A DNA stretch of 64,000 nt, taken from NCBI RefSeq assembly GCF_945859705.1, contig NC_079136.1, positions 94,301,120-94,365,119 on the forward strand. Direction: 5' to 3'. This DNA comes from Episyrphus balteatus. Taxonomy: Eukaryota > Arthropoda > Insecta > Diptera > Syrphidae. The notes below the pieces were generated by a model, which ran no database searches, was not told the origin of the DNA, and saw nothing but the letters and a program-made list of their open reading frames with translations. The stretch's first letter is position 1. The number at the start of each line of letters is the position of its first letter. A program made the translations under genes and the position numbers. Shown piece by piece: positions 47,887 through 60,400 of the stretch.

Positions 47887-50371
47887 CCCAGCAAACGCAG
47901 AACTACAGAAAAAACCGGTGAAATATGTACGTAAAAGAAGTACTTCTTTTCCACTGAAAAAAGATAGGAGCCCGGGAAAAAACTCAGTTATATACTTTCT
48001 GTATATAAGAATACGTGAAGCAGCTATCTCTTTCTTGCATGCAAGATGAAATAAATTTCCCCTCCATTAATAGTACAGACAAATGTACTTCAAAAGTGCA
48101 TCAGCGAAGCACTTCTGGAAGTGGTTCTGATGTACATTTTGCAGTACTTTTTTACCTACAGAAAAAGCACTGAAACTTGTACTTTTAAAGTACTTATTTG
48201 GAGCACTTTCATGGGTTTATATCCGTACTGCTAAAATCCATATTTTAATTTCATCTGAAAATAAAAAAATCTTCAAAACAAACAAACAATTCTTTTAAAC
48301 AACTATTATTTAATATTTTATTGGAAAAACACAAAATATTTTTTTTTTGAAAACAAAATACATAAAAAAAAGATCCTTGGGCACGCCACTGTGGCCTGGC
48401 CAGTTGAGAAAAATGAAAAAAAAAAATACTCTGCAGTCTGCACTTTGGTGGTAGTTTTTGTATCTTGTTTTGACTTTTTTTTTCTAAATGCTCAAGGCTG
48501 AAGCTGCTGTAAACTCAGTCAATGATGTCTGGAATTGATCGCCACTAAAAGACAGAAAAATCAACAACTTTATAATTTATCAATTTTATAATCAGCATAC
48601 CTTTATTTTCCAAATCAATTGGTGGATGTTTTTGTGTCATTTTTTTTCTAAATGCACAAGGCTGAGGCTGTGGAAATGGTGGTGGAATTTATGTGGCGTG
48701 CCGAAGAATTTGTGCGGTAGATTGTTTTTTTTTTTTAAATAGTTTTCACAAATAACACTGAGAAGATTTTATTTATTTTTTAAGTTAAATTGTTCTATTT
48801 ATCTATCAAATGGAGCACAGAAATGTTTTTTTTCTTAACGAATATGTTGCTGCGGCTATCAAGGTTTCACTAGAAAATATAAAATGCAGGAAAAGTCAAA
48901 TCAATGGCGCGCCACCATTACAAAAGAGACAAAACTTTGTGCATTGCATACATCGCTCTCTTTTCCTCCCATTTACCAAAGAGTTTATTTTTTTCAGGAG
49001 AAACAAAACTACAATATTTTGAGGGGAGAGATTTTGGTAAATAAGGAAACACATACACCTACAAAGTATAGACTTTGTTGGTGGTTGTAATTTCCCCTAA
49101 ACTACTGAGGTTTGGTTTGCAGGGTTGATAGCCGCAGCAACATATTCGTTAAGAAAAAAAACATTTCTGTGCTCCATTTGATAGATAAATAGAACAATTT
49201 AACTTAAAAAATAAATAAAATCTTCTCAGTGTTATTTGTGAAAACTATTTAAAAAAAAAAAACAATCTACCGCACAAATTCTTCGGCACGCCACATAAAT
49301 TCCACCACCATTTCCACAGCCTCAGCCTTGTGCATTTAGAAAAAAAATGACACAAAAACATCCACCAATTGATTTGGAAAATAAAGGTATGCTGATTATA
49401 AAATTGATAAATTATAAAGTTGTTGATTTTTCTGTCTTTTAGTGGCGATCAATTCCAGACATCATTGACTGAGTTTACAGCAGCTTCAGCCTTGAGCATT
49501 TAGAAAAAAAAAGTCAAAACAAGATACAAAAACCATAAACAAAAAATACCAAGACTGGAAACTCGGCGATCAACTGACGTTTGCCTACAAGCTGCGAGGT
49601 GTGGTGAATGTCGTGAACCTATCGTTGTGTTCGTGTCAAATGTGTGGTGAATGTCGTGAATCTATAAATGTGTGCGTGTTAACGTCATTTACCAACGTGG
49701 TGGCTTTCACATATATTCACAGACAGCACTGTACACAAAAGGGTTTCGGGGGGAAAGACGTACGAAAGTTTCCAGTCTTGGTATTTTTTGTTTATGACAA
49801 AAACTACCACCAAAGTGCAGACTGCAGAGTATTTTTTTTTTTCATTTTTCTCAACTGGCCAGGCCACAGTGGCGTGCCCAAGGATCTTTTTTTTATGTAT
49901 TTTGTTTTCAAAAAAAAAATATTTTGTGTTTTTCCAATAAAATATTAAATAATAGTTGTTTAAAAGAATTGTTTGTTTGTTTTGAAGATTTTTTTATTTT
50001 CAGATGAAATTAAAATATGGATTTTAGCAGTACGGATATAAACCCATGAAAGTGCTCCAAATAAGTACTTTAAAAGTACAAGTTTCAGTGCTTTTTCTGT
50101 AGGTAAAAAAGTACTGCAAAATGTACATCAGAACCACTTCCAGAAGTGCTTCGCTGATGCACTTTTGAAGTACATTTGTCTGTACTATTAATGGAGGGGA
50201 AATTTATTTCATCTTGCATGCAAGAAAGAGATAGCTGCTTCACGTATTCTTATATACAGAAAGTATATAACTGAGTTTTTTCCCGGGCTCCTATCTTTTT
50301 TCAGTGGAAAAGAAGTACTTCTTTTACGTACATATTTCACCGGTTTTTTCTGTAGTTCTGCGTTTGCTGGG
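47887..50371. mobile_element. Giant foldback element, 2.5 kb, about 1-kb arms
   Basis: The left arm (47887-48862) and right arm (49125-50371) are near-perfect inverted copies from cccagcaaacgcagaacta to gctatcaa. The 262-bp spacer is 48863-49124. The right arm is about 270 bp longer because of the nested insertion at 49534-49796. No long open frame is present. The right flank is half of an AGCTGCGTTCC MITE. The element lies between the 5' ends of the divergent PLPP and Cp190 genes. Confidence 0.9.
49534..49796. mobile_element. hAT-like MITE nested in the foldback right arm
   Basis: A 263-bp element with inverted ends cataaacaaaaaataccaag and its complement. An 8-bp duplication, acaaaaac, lies at 49526-49533 and 49797-49804. 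The left arm keeps the empty site, with one copy of the octamer (reverse complement, near 48455). Eight-base duplications suit hAT or P superfamilies. Confidence 0.88.
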
Positions 50372-50373
50372 TA

Positions 50374-50431
50374 GTTCAAAGCAGCTTTAAGTACTAAAAA
50401 GTAGATAAATATTTCCAAAGGAACGCAGCTT
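50374..50431. repeat. Right half of an AGCTGCGTTCC MITE
   Basis: tagttcaaagcagctttaag...tatttccaaaggaacgcagct matches the MITE at 30821-30957 in reverse. The left half is absent next to it. Confidence 0.7.
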
Positions 50432-50706
50432 ATGTGTACTGTATGTTTTCACTACACCCCAAATGAGGTAATTTGGTAAATTAGAGTAAATTGGTAAATT
50501 TGGTAAATTAGTGCGGTTGCGAGCGCACTCGTCGGATGAAAACTTATGAAAAACAACAACAATTGACAGTAGCTTCCGACTCCATCCGCCAATTATAGTT
50601 CTAGCTTAGCAAAAAAGTGTTTTCACTACAAATTATCTCATTTGGACTGACAAGAAGTGTCAACACTCAAATTTGAATTTTACGTGTCAGGCATATGTTG
50701 ACGACT

Positions 50707-50942
50707 CATGGTATAAAAAGACAAGGTATGATCATTAGAGCCGCCATCTTACAAAATGGGGTAATAAGGTTTTGACGTTTGGCATTTGGCAAAGTCAAAA
50801 GCAACAACAATTTCCCAGACAAATTTGTTTACAACAACTATTTCAATGGGCTGGGCTGTCAAAACCTTAAGTAGCCATAAGTTTTGACAGTTCTCGATAC
50901 TGAGTTTTTTCTAATGATCATACCTTCTCTTTTTATACCATG
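50707..50942 (-). mobile_element. MULE-like 236-bp MITE, copy 3
   Basis: Inverted orientation relative to the copies at 1389 and 45518. An exact 9-bp duplication, ttgacgact, lies at 50698-50706 and 50943-50951. Confidence 0.92.
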
Positions 50943-51403
50943 TTGACGACTGACACATTTAAATGTTTAATTAATTAAAGAATTAATAAAATTCGTAAAC
51001 AAATTTGTTTGCAAAATGGAATAATTCAAAGAGGTTCTGGATAAAGGTTTGTACTTTTCTCTAATAACTATAAAAAATTTGTTTATCATTTATATACATA
51101 TAAACTTCCAGCCTTTTCTTCATTATTCTGAGCATTTACAAACTCGCTGTCGAACATCAAACCTGAAAAAAAATGATGCCGTTTCACTGCTCCAAAACTT
51201 TGGGAAACATCTTCAGTGCCAGTCAGGACAGACTGTCCGTGGTTATTGGGCTCAGTCCCCGCAAGACCAGATAACTTTTAAAAACTTTGTATGCTCCTCT
51301 TTTAATGAATAAAAACAAAGAACAACTTTTTCGTATTTTTTTTACGTATAATTAACTTTTTTCAATAGAAATATATGTATTCCCTATCTCTTTTGGACAA
51401 TAA

Positions 51404-52190
51404 CTATTCAATAAAGTTCCAAATCTTTATTTTTCTATCGTCACTACACGACAGAAATTGGCCAGCTACTGAAGGATTCTATTTCACACAGTTGACGTCT
51501 TGCAGATGCACCTTGTTCACAGCAGCGACCAGCAAAAATGTTGGGTCGTTCTTTGACGAACCTTCGTCTTCCTTGAAAATGCGGATGTAATTATTTCCTC
51601 AGAAATGGTGCACACGCACTTCCACACGCTTTCGTTGTCAGGTGTATGGACGTCCTTCGTTGCCAGGCAGGTATGCCTGCCAGATTTTGACATCGAAGAA
51701 GGAAGCCAGTCGTTTAACGAATTGATCAAATGCAATAATCCAAACTGTCGAGGTGTGTGAAGCTAGAGTTGCTTCACATTCACGTCTCTCTCCTTCTATA
51801 GTTTTTGATTGTGTTGTCATAGCTGGCCGAAGCCACGACTTTCTTTAAGTCTTGTGAATATGACTGCATGTCGCACGGAGAGACCCAGAAGCCAGAAACA
51901 CTTTCGTCTCCCTCAAAAGTTGCATTGCATTTTGCATTCAAACTCCTGGAATAATAGGATTCAGTTAAATGGATTTTGATTATTTGAAGAAACACCCCTG
52001 GCTGAACAGAATGGAAATTCGCTTGTGGCAAAGAAAAACGCCGTGGTTCATACTTTTTAACTTTGACAGCGACACAAGACACAAGCCACAGCTACATCAT
52101 TCTGGTCTACAAGTACTTGATGTTTTGCTCCAAATGCCTGTTGTACAATTAAAACTAGCCAAAGCCATGTTGAAGACAATATGAACAAAC
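51404..52190 (-). pseudogene. Ciao1: Broken Ciao1 copy (cytosolic iron-sulfur assembly WD40 protein)
   Basis: On the - strand, pieces of a WD40 protein follow the Ciao1 order across shifting frames: TGIWSKTSS, then KCNATFEGDE, YSQDLKKVV and ASASYDNTIK, LASHTSTVW, IWQAYLPGNEG, VWKCVCTISEE, IFKEDEGSS, QDVNCVK, and SCSDDRKIKIWNFIE before a stop at 51406-51404. Ciao1 is a seven-bladed propeller of the CIA complex that loads Fe-S clusters onto cytosolic and nuclear proteins. Here multiple frameshifts, stops (TAG where a Trp is expected after QDVNCVK) and missing blades show a dead copy. No introns are evident, which suits a processed retrocopy, though no poly(A) tail was identified. A functional parent should exist elsewhere in the genome. 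Confidence 0.8.
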
Positions 52191-52605
52191 TTCCGCTTGA
52201 CAATTAACTTCTTTTCCATGCGCACCAACTAGCCAATGTATGCGACACAACGATTTGAGGTTCCGTTAGGATCTGGGATAGTTATTTCGGAATTACAATT
52301 TTTATTTTCAATTTTTATTTACCGACGCGACACAAAATATACCCAATTTGTTTTTACCGCTATGTGCTGTTTTTTTTTTTTATTTTGTTAGTTTGACGTT
52401 TTGTAAAAATTCATAATTGTGACCTATTCACAATGAAATTTTATGAGCGTTCAGGCGATTTGACTTAATTTTTTTTTTCGTTGAAATGAGATGATAATTA
52501 TCTCATTTCAAATTTGAAATTTGTATGGGAAATCATCTCATTTCGAACCTCATTTGGCAAATTTGATCGAAATCATCTCATTTGCTCTAGTGTAAACAGG
52601 CTATT
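52191..52605. other. Gene-free stretch with CTCATTT repeats
   Basis: Short repeats of atctcattt occur near 52490-52590. The ending tctcatttgctctagtgtaaac resembles, inverted, the sequence at 50446 (gttttcactacaccccaaatgag). These could be two ends of one old element spanning 50446-52601, but the arms are weak. Confidence 0.35.
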
Positions 52606-53067
52606 AGGTGTGTTTTTTACTACCACCGGTCTTAACTGGACAAAAAAAAACGCCTCGGGGCTTAACCTGAAATCTTGGCAGCACTGTATATCGAATGTTC
52701 CGAAAACAGCAGACACATCAAAAATTTAGAGTTGTCATATTTTTCGCTTTCGTCTTTTTCTTGTATTTTTCATGTAGGTATGTTTTACAAACAGATATAA
52801 AAATTTATGCTAGCAAAACTAGTTAAATACATTTTGTCCTTCCAAACGTCAGTTTTCACGTTTGTAAACAAATTTTAAACAATTTATAAAAAAATTAGTT
52901 TGGTAGCACAGATTTAAAACTGTTCAAAAAGTTAAGCCCAGAGAAATCTCCGGGCTAAACAACTAAGCCCAAGGGGCTAAGGTGTTGTTGTATTTAACAT
53001 GTAAATTGCTTAGCCCAGGCTGCGTTTTTTTGTCCAGTTAAGTCCGGTTGTAATAAAAAACACACCT
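52606..53067. mobile_element. Inverted-repeat element with AGGTGTGTTTTTTACTA ends, 462 bp
   Basis: aggtgtgttttttactaccaccggtcttaactggacaaaaaaa is inverted at 53025-53067. Internal cggggcttaac and aagcccaggctgcg parts also pair. It shares the first 13 bp with 47043. Confidence 0.8.
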
Positions 53068-54338
53068 TGTCTTGTTTTAAAAATAGGACAATATTTGTCA
53101 TATAGTATCCATATTTTTGTAATCAAAATCCATAGAATCGTTCTTAAGAAAAACAAAAGCTTTTCCAATTTGTTCATATCTCATATGAGCCCAAAGGAAC
53201 TGTTAATTTTCAGTTTTCATCAGGAACTCAGTGTTTAAAAATTCTATAGTACTTTAAAGAACAAAAGTAGGTTAAGTACCCTACTAACAATTTTGCTTCT
53301 ATAATGCTTTACAGAAGCAACAATTGCATCTGTAAAGCTTTATAGAACCAAAATTGTTTGTCGGGTAGTCATATATCCTTGTCTAATCAGTTTCCGATCG
53401 GCACTCTGGTATTTTTCGAACTTTACGAAAATCGAGAAAATCGATAGCGGTAGCAAAGATCCAAACCATATCCTTCCGATACTAAAAAAATTAAAGTTTC
53501 AATTCTACCATACCTGCAACATGTTGCAAATGCGCCACCTATCGTTGATATACATACTTGTATTTGTATCCGTATTGTAAAATTTTTAATCCTTGACCCC
53601 TTTTTACATGTTGGCTTTTAAAAAAGCTTCAACAGAAATATATCTGAATTTCAAATGCGCCGATGCGTTCATATCTACAAAAACAAATAAAAGTTTTCCT
53701 CTCTTGAAACAAAGCTTTTACAAAAATTCAAAAACAAAAGAAAGCTTTTTCTGATCCAATTCCCACCACACCACTACTCCACTCCTCACAACAAAAAAAA
53801 AAAGTGGTACCCTTCAAACCAAATCCTAAAAATACATCGCAACGATGAAGCCAGCGTATACACAAAAAAAAAAAATAACAACACCACAAATTCAATCCAA
53901 CCACCACTCGGCCAAACAGAAAAACGGCTTGTCTTCGTTCAGTTTTCAATACTTTATTCATTTCCATCGCCAACAAATGACATTTTCGTTAAGACGCCAT
54001 TTTAGGTTGAAGTAATTGGAAAATTAAAGCGACTTCTGTGTGTTTTCGATCAAAAGTACAAAATAACTTCTTATTTTTCTTAATAAAATCTAAACAACAA
54101 ATCAAAGCCAAGTTTAATTTAATAGATAAAAATTAATTTTATCATTTACACAAATATTTAATAAACTTTTAAATAAAAACTTCATGAGTGCATAAATAAA
54201 TCAAATAAAATAAATACAAGAACGAAAAAGCTTTCTTTCGGTGCATTGTCAATTTCCATTTGTGGAGAAATTCTTTTTGTTTTTTTTTTGTGTTTTGTCA
54301 TAGTTTTGTTGGCGCTACAAGGCGTAAATAAAAACAAG
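53068..54338. other. Upstream region and 5' UTR exon of Cp190
   Basis: 53068-53700 holds nothing recognisable. The lower-AT part at 53930-54338 probably contains the Cp190 promoter and untranslated exon 1, which ends at a donor aaaacaag-gtaaat (54338/54339). Confidence 0.45.
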
Positions 54339-54416
54339 GTAAATCTTTATTTTAAAGAATAATTAGTATAATATCCTGCTCCTTAATAATCACCTTGGTT
54401 CCTTTTCAACTTCCAG
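54339..54416 (+). other. Candidate 5' UTR intron of Cp190
   Basis: A 78-bp candidate intron with donor gtaaatc and a pyrimidine-rich acceptor ccttttcaacttccag. It is placed 44 bp upstream of the start codon. It makes the open frame upstream of the ATG irrelevant. Confidence 0.55.
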
Positions 54417-54460
54417 CTGCAATTATTGAAGAGGAACAATTGATTAGCCTTGGCTACGCA

Positions 54461-57400
54461 ATGGGCGAAATAAAATCGGTCAAAGTGGACAACTGGGGGG
54501 TATTCTTCCTTCAAAAGTTACAGAATTTCTTCAACAAGACAGATTTCTGTGATTTGACGCTACAATTTAAAGATAATTCGCAACTTAAAGTGCATCGTCT
54601 GGTGTTGAGTGCTTGCACAGATTTTTTCAATGTCCTCGAACAAACATGTGAATTGATGGACGACGCTCTGGTTATGCCGGCGGAGTTGCAAGCCGATGTT
54701 GTTGTACCCATTGTCAACTTTATGTACACGGGTACACTGGAGTTTGAGTTGAAAATGTATAGTAAACTGTTGAAAACTGCCAAGGAAATGAATATGACAG
54801 TTTTGTTGAAATTGCTGGAGGCACATAAACGCACTATGGAAACTTCAAGGATGGTGACCTCAGGGAAGGTATGTCAATTATTACAAATATGTATGTTTTA
54901 TGTTAACATTCTTTAGCGTTAAGAGCAAAAAAAATTATATTTCAACAAGTTAAGTTTATCCGATTTCTTGCTTGCTTCGCGAAAGAAATTTATTTTATTA
55001 TTAGTTGTAGACCAACAGACCTCTATTCCCTGTAGAACTGTATATGAGGACCGTAGCATTTTGGACAATGACTCTTTACACTTTTATACTGATGGTTCAA
55101 AAACCAATGAGAAGTAGGAAGTGGTATATTCTCGGAAAAACTTAATCTCAGTCTTCTTTCGCTTACCAGCCCAATGAAGCATGTTCCAAGCGGAAGTTCA
55201 GGCGATAAAGGAAGCTCTATCTTGACGCAGAGAAAACGTAATATCCAATACGGATATTCGGATCTTCTCGGACAGCCAAGCGGCTTTTAAATCTCTTGGC
55301 TCTGTCACTACAAATTCAATCACGGTCTTCGACTGCCAAACAACTCTAAGGGAGATGTCTGAGTAGTTTAACATTCACCTCTTATGGGTGCTGGGACATA
55401 GAGACATTCCAGGCAACTGTAGGGCGAACGAACTCGCCAAACAAGGAACAATCACTCCTCTACATGTAAGCTTATGCTTAAGCAGGACGCTTTAAAGAAA
55501 ACCAACTTTAGTAATACTTGCCCATGCATGGTATAAGAAGAGAAGGTATGATCATAAGAGTCGCCATTTTACAAAATGGAGTAATAAGTTTTTGACGTTT
55601 TATTTGAAAAAGTCAAAAGCAACAACAATTTTCAAGACAAATTTGTTAACAACAACAATTTCAATGGGACAGCTGTCAAAAACTTGGAAAGCCATCTCTT
55701 TTTCTTTCATCTGACAGTTCTCGATACAGACTTTCTTCCCGTGATCATACCTTCTTTTTTTATACCATGATACTTGCTTACAGGGAAGCTCCGGGTGGTT
55801 CGGCTAGTGAGTTCCCAATTGCTAGTCTTCATTGTTGTGTCGAGTACTTTGCCCGACAACCACTATAACCTTACCTAACCTATACCAACAAATACATATT
55901 TCTAAGCCTTGCAATTTCACAACACCATGCGAAGGTAAATCTGTATTTTCAATTTTTGTATGTTTTCATACTTGCAATTAGGCTGCTGATTTCCGTCTAT
56001 TCTATTATAATCTCTGAACAACATCTCGAAGGTTCTACCAATAAGAGTTTATGGCTCTCCAACTCATTGGTTGAATGGAATTTTCAATTCTTTTGAAAAT
56101 CAAAAATCAGTTATTGGGTCCCATTGAACCTTGGGATAAACTTTTTAAGAAAAATGCCGAGGAATTTACATTTCAAATTCAGTTCAAGAAAAACTTCCTA
56201 AGAAAAATGTCTGGCAGTACGAAAAAAATCCAACTGGGTTGTTATCAATGATTTCTTCAACTTAAACTGTTGAATATGTTTCCTCGGTAGTGAAGTAGAC
56301 GCCAGCGCAGATATAATCACAAATTTAATTCTTTACGAAATGTGTTAAACTATCAAACAGAACTATAGTCTATAGATATTCGGACTTATAATAGCCCAGT
56401 CATTTTAGTCATTTTTAAGCCCAATCTGCGGAAAAATTCCTACTGGGCTGAATTTTGGTATACAGCTTAATGACGGCTTTGTTATGAAGATGTGAAAAAT
56501 CGACATTGATATCGTGTCCGCGTTAAGAGTTATAGGGGTCAAAAGGTCACAAAAACTATTTTTTCACGACTTTCAGCAAAACGGTAAGTCTTATCAAAAA
56601 ATTTTCAATGCAAGAATTGTAGACCAGATTATTATATATAAAAAGTGTCATGACACTTTTTTTCCTAAGACCCACCGTTTCTTAGGTATAACGATTCAAA
56701 AAGTTGAAGTTTAGTTGTAATCGTCATAATCCTATTCCTGAAAAAAAACTCCTAACTGAAAAGTTCCTGAAATTTCATTATTTTTTTAGCTTGAATTTCG
56801 TTCCTCAACTGTTAAGAATATGGGGAAACCAAAAAAAAATGGAAATTTTCGCCATTTTTCCGATTGAGGCCCTTCTCCCGAAACCATTTCCCTGGGAATT
56901 TTTGATTAGAATATGTCTGAAAATATACAGGGTGTGCAATAGAGAATGGACAACCCTAAAACGGCTTATAGCTACACTTATGATTGTTCTAAAAACAAAT
57001 AGAAAAAAGTTCTATCGCAACCAGTTCATAAAATATGGACTTTTTTTCGTTCAGTGTATTTTAAATTTTATCATCTTATGTTTTCGTTCACTACAACCAC
57101 GAATGAATGAATTTTATTTATTTCTTTTTTTTTATAATTTTCTACAATAATTGGATGAGTACATAAAAGCTTTAAAAATTTCATAGCTATTGCACATTTT
57201 CGTAAAAAAAATTTTGAAATCTGTTTTTTGATGCAAAATGTAAAAAAAGTATTTTATGAAAAATTTTAAACACCTGTGGTATAAAATAAATCTATAGAAA
57301 CCTAGGTGGCCAACTTTCTTAAAAATATTCTGGTATAAGGAGAATATTTTTAAGAAAGATGGCCACCTAGGTTTCTATAGATTTATTTTATACCACAGGT

Positions 57401-60400
57401 GTTTAAAATTTTTCATAAAATACTTTTTTTACATTTTGCATCAAAAAACAGATTTCAAAATTTTTTTTACGAAAATGTGCAATAGCTATGAAATTTTTAA
57501 AGCTTTTATGTACTCATCCAATTATTGTAGAAAATTATAAAAAAAAGAAATAAATAAAATTCATTAATTCGTGGTTGTAGTGAACGAAAACATAAGATGA
57601 TAAAATTTAAAATACACTGAACGAAAAAAAGTCCATATTTTATGAACTGGTTGCGATAGAACTTTTTTCTATCTGTTTTTAGAACAATCATAAGTGTAGC
57701 TATAAGCCGTTTTAGGGTTGTCCATTCTCTATTGCACACCCTGTATATTTTCAGACATATTCTAATCAAAAATTCCCAGGGAAATGGTTTCGGGAGAAGG
57801 GCCTCAATCGGAAAAATGGCGAAAATTTCCATTTTTTTTTGGTTTCCCCATATTCTTAACAGTTGAGGAACGAAATTCAAGCTAAAAAAATAATGAAATT
57901 TCAGGAACTTTTCAGTTAGGAGTTTTTTTTTCAGGAATAGGATTATGACGATTACAACTAAACTTCAACTTTTTGAATCGTTATACCTAAGAAACGGTGG
58001 GTCTTAGGAAAAAAAGTATCATGACACTTTTTATATATAATAATCTGGTCTACAATTCTTGCATTGAAAATTTTTTGATAAGACTTATCGTTTTGCTGAA
58101 AATCGTGAAAAACCAGTTTTTGTGACCTTTTGACCCCTATAACTCTTAACGCGGACACGATATCAATGTCGATTTTTCACATCTTCATAACAAAGCCGTC
58201 ATTAAGCTGTATACCAAAATTCAGCCCAGTAGGAATTTTTCCGCAGATAAAACCTAAAATTACTGGACTATAACGAATTCCATACGTATCGGACATTTTC
58301 TACGATTCCCGAAAAACCAATCACAAAATCCCATCGTATTGACGATTTGTATAAAATTTTCCATTACGAACGGATTCCGTGATTGTTTATCGTAGCAAAT
58401 TCACGCTGGCAAAACCACTGCGTAAGCTTTTTTCATTTGTCCTATTCTATTTTTCTTCTCCCGAGTGAATTCTTTCAACCTGTTCCTTAAAAGACGAATC
58501 ATCCTCACTTTATCTCACAGAGCAGTAGAAAAAACCTTTACATCGTTTTGTAAAAAGTAAGATTGTTGCACTTGATATCTCATATTTGATAGAGTTTGGC
58601 ATCAAGCTTTTCTTTCAAAAAATGCGTGCTTTTGGCGTCGATGAGTCTTCTTCACTTCTTCACCTTTCGAGCCCTTCAATATAATCCGTATTAAATAGAA
58701 TCAGTTTCAAACGTCAAACCTACAAAATAATTGCTGGTGTGCCTTCGGATGTGAATCTTGAACGGCTTAATATGATAAGCCCTTCAAATTCTGATCTTGA
58801 TAGCAATTTCAAATCGGGAATTAGAAATTGGATAACATTTTAACCAAACAGCTTTCCGTTTTGGCATGTGCATGTGCATTACGTACCACCTTCTGTGAAA
58901 TAAACACATTTTCGATATCGCTTAAAACGCTGTGAAATGTTCTTCCGAAAATTTTTTTTTTATTTTCTGAACTAGCCTTAATTTGGCAAACAGAATTTGG
59001 TTACTTCGAAGATAAATTTTTCGATAGTCACGTTCTGACCAAGTCTTAGATAGGAATCGACTCCAATTGATGACAGCATTTATTTCGTCTTCTTCTCGTT
59101 TATGACGAAACCCAATTTGACCATTATACAAGAAACATCTATTTTTGCATTATCTTACATCGAAATAATTAAAAATGTACAATTTAAAGAATTCCAATAA
59201 TAATTTTTCCTAGCACGCCCTCCTAAAATTTGCTGAGGGCTCCTTACACTTCATTACCATTTAGTGCTGCCTGAAATGATCACTTAAGATGTTTAGTATT
59301 GCTTCCGTTTTCACTCTGTTACTACTATCTACAGGAGGGTAGTGAATCCTGTTGTTTTTGTTTCCTTTTATCTACAGTAGGTGGCCACATGATTATGACC
59401 GATGAAAATTTTCAATTGTCACTTATTCTTTAACTAGAACGCTAAAAACTAATTTTATTTTGTTTTCTGTACAGTACATACAGTATAATTACGGTTGTAT
59501 AAAACATTATGCCACTACGATTTTTTTTAAGGAGGCAAAGTCAAAAAAAAAAAAAAATTAATGACGATTTTTTCAATATATCGTGTGTTTTCGTTTTGTT
59601 GCAAAATGCCTTTATTCTTTCGGGAACTCTGTTTTTACCTGAATGAGTTGTTGTCCCGTGCTCACCACTAAGCTCTTCCACCAGTTGGTATGAGGTTTTC
59701 TGCAGCATTTCGCTAAGAATCCCCAAAGAGCGTTAGAATAGATGAATAAATTCATCAATATTCGATTCAAATAAGTAACTGCTCTCGATAAAACTGATTT
59801 TCAATACGGGTACCGCCAATAAATTTGACTTAACATGACGCAGAATTGTGCTATCTCGCTATTTAAAAAGTTTCAAAAAAATGGCTTAAATCGCATTTTT
59901 CGAACAAAACCTAAAAAAGAAAAACTAAATGATGGTGGATATTGCAGGTTTAAACAAAAAAAAATACATAATGCCTTAACATGAATCAAATATTTTTTGT
60001 TGCAACATATTTATAGTTATAAAAATTTTTTAATTTTTTTTTTTTCAATAAGGTTATCAATCCAATACAGAAGAATAAACGGATCCCAGTGGGTGCAATA
60101 TCAAAAGCATCTCAATCAGTGAGCTCAACACAACAACCCCAACAGCGCATTCAAATAACTCATCCAATAACACCGTCGCGACGAGGAGGAATGCGACCAA
60201 TGCAAGATAGGAATACACACAAGGTTGTATCTAATACATTGCTCAAAGCTCCTCCGAAATTACAAAGAGGACCAATTCGCTTTGAAGAACCTGTTGCTCA
60301 AACAGAAACATATGAGTCTTCATTCGATTCGATTTCATATGAAAGCAAACCATTAAAAGAAGAGCCAGAAGATTATGTTGAAGTCCATGCAACAAACCAA

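Noticed and set aside
54395..54460. Longer Cp190 N-terminus from an open frame upstream of the ATG
   Set aside because: That frame begins with TTG and crosses a splice acceptor at 54416. The family start is MGEIKSVKVDNW at 54461.
56514..58158. Mirrored open frames of 66, 124 and 148 codons in the Cp190 intron
   Set aside because: They are the same sequence read in both arms of a palindrome, with no domain and no conservation evidence.
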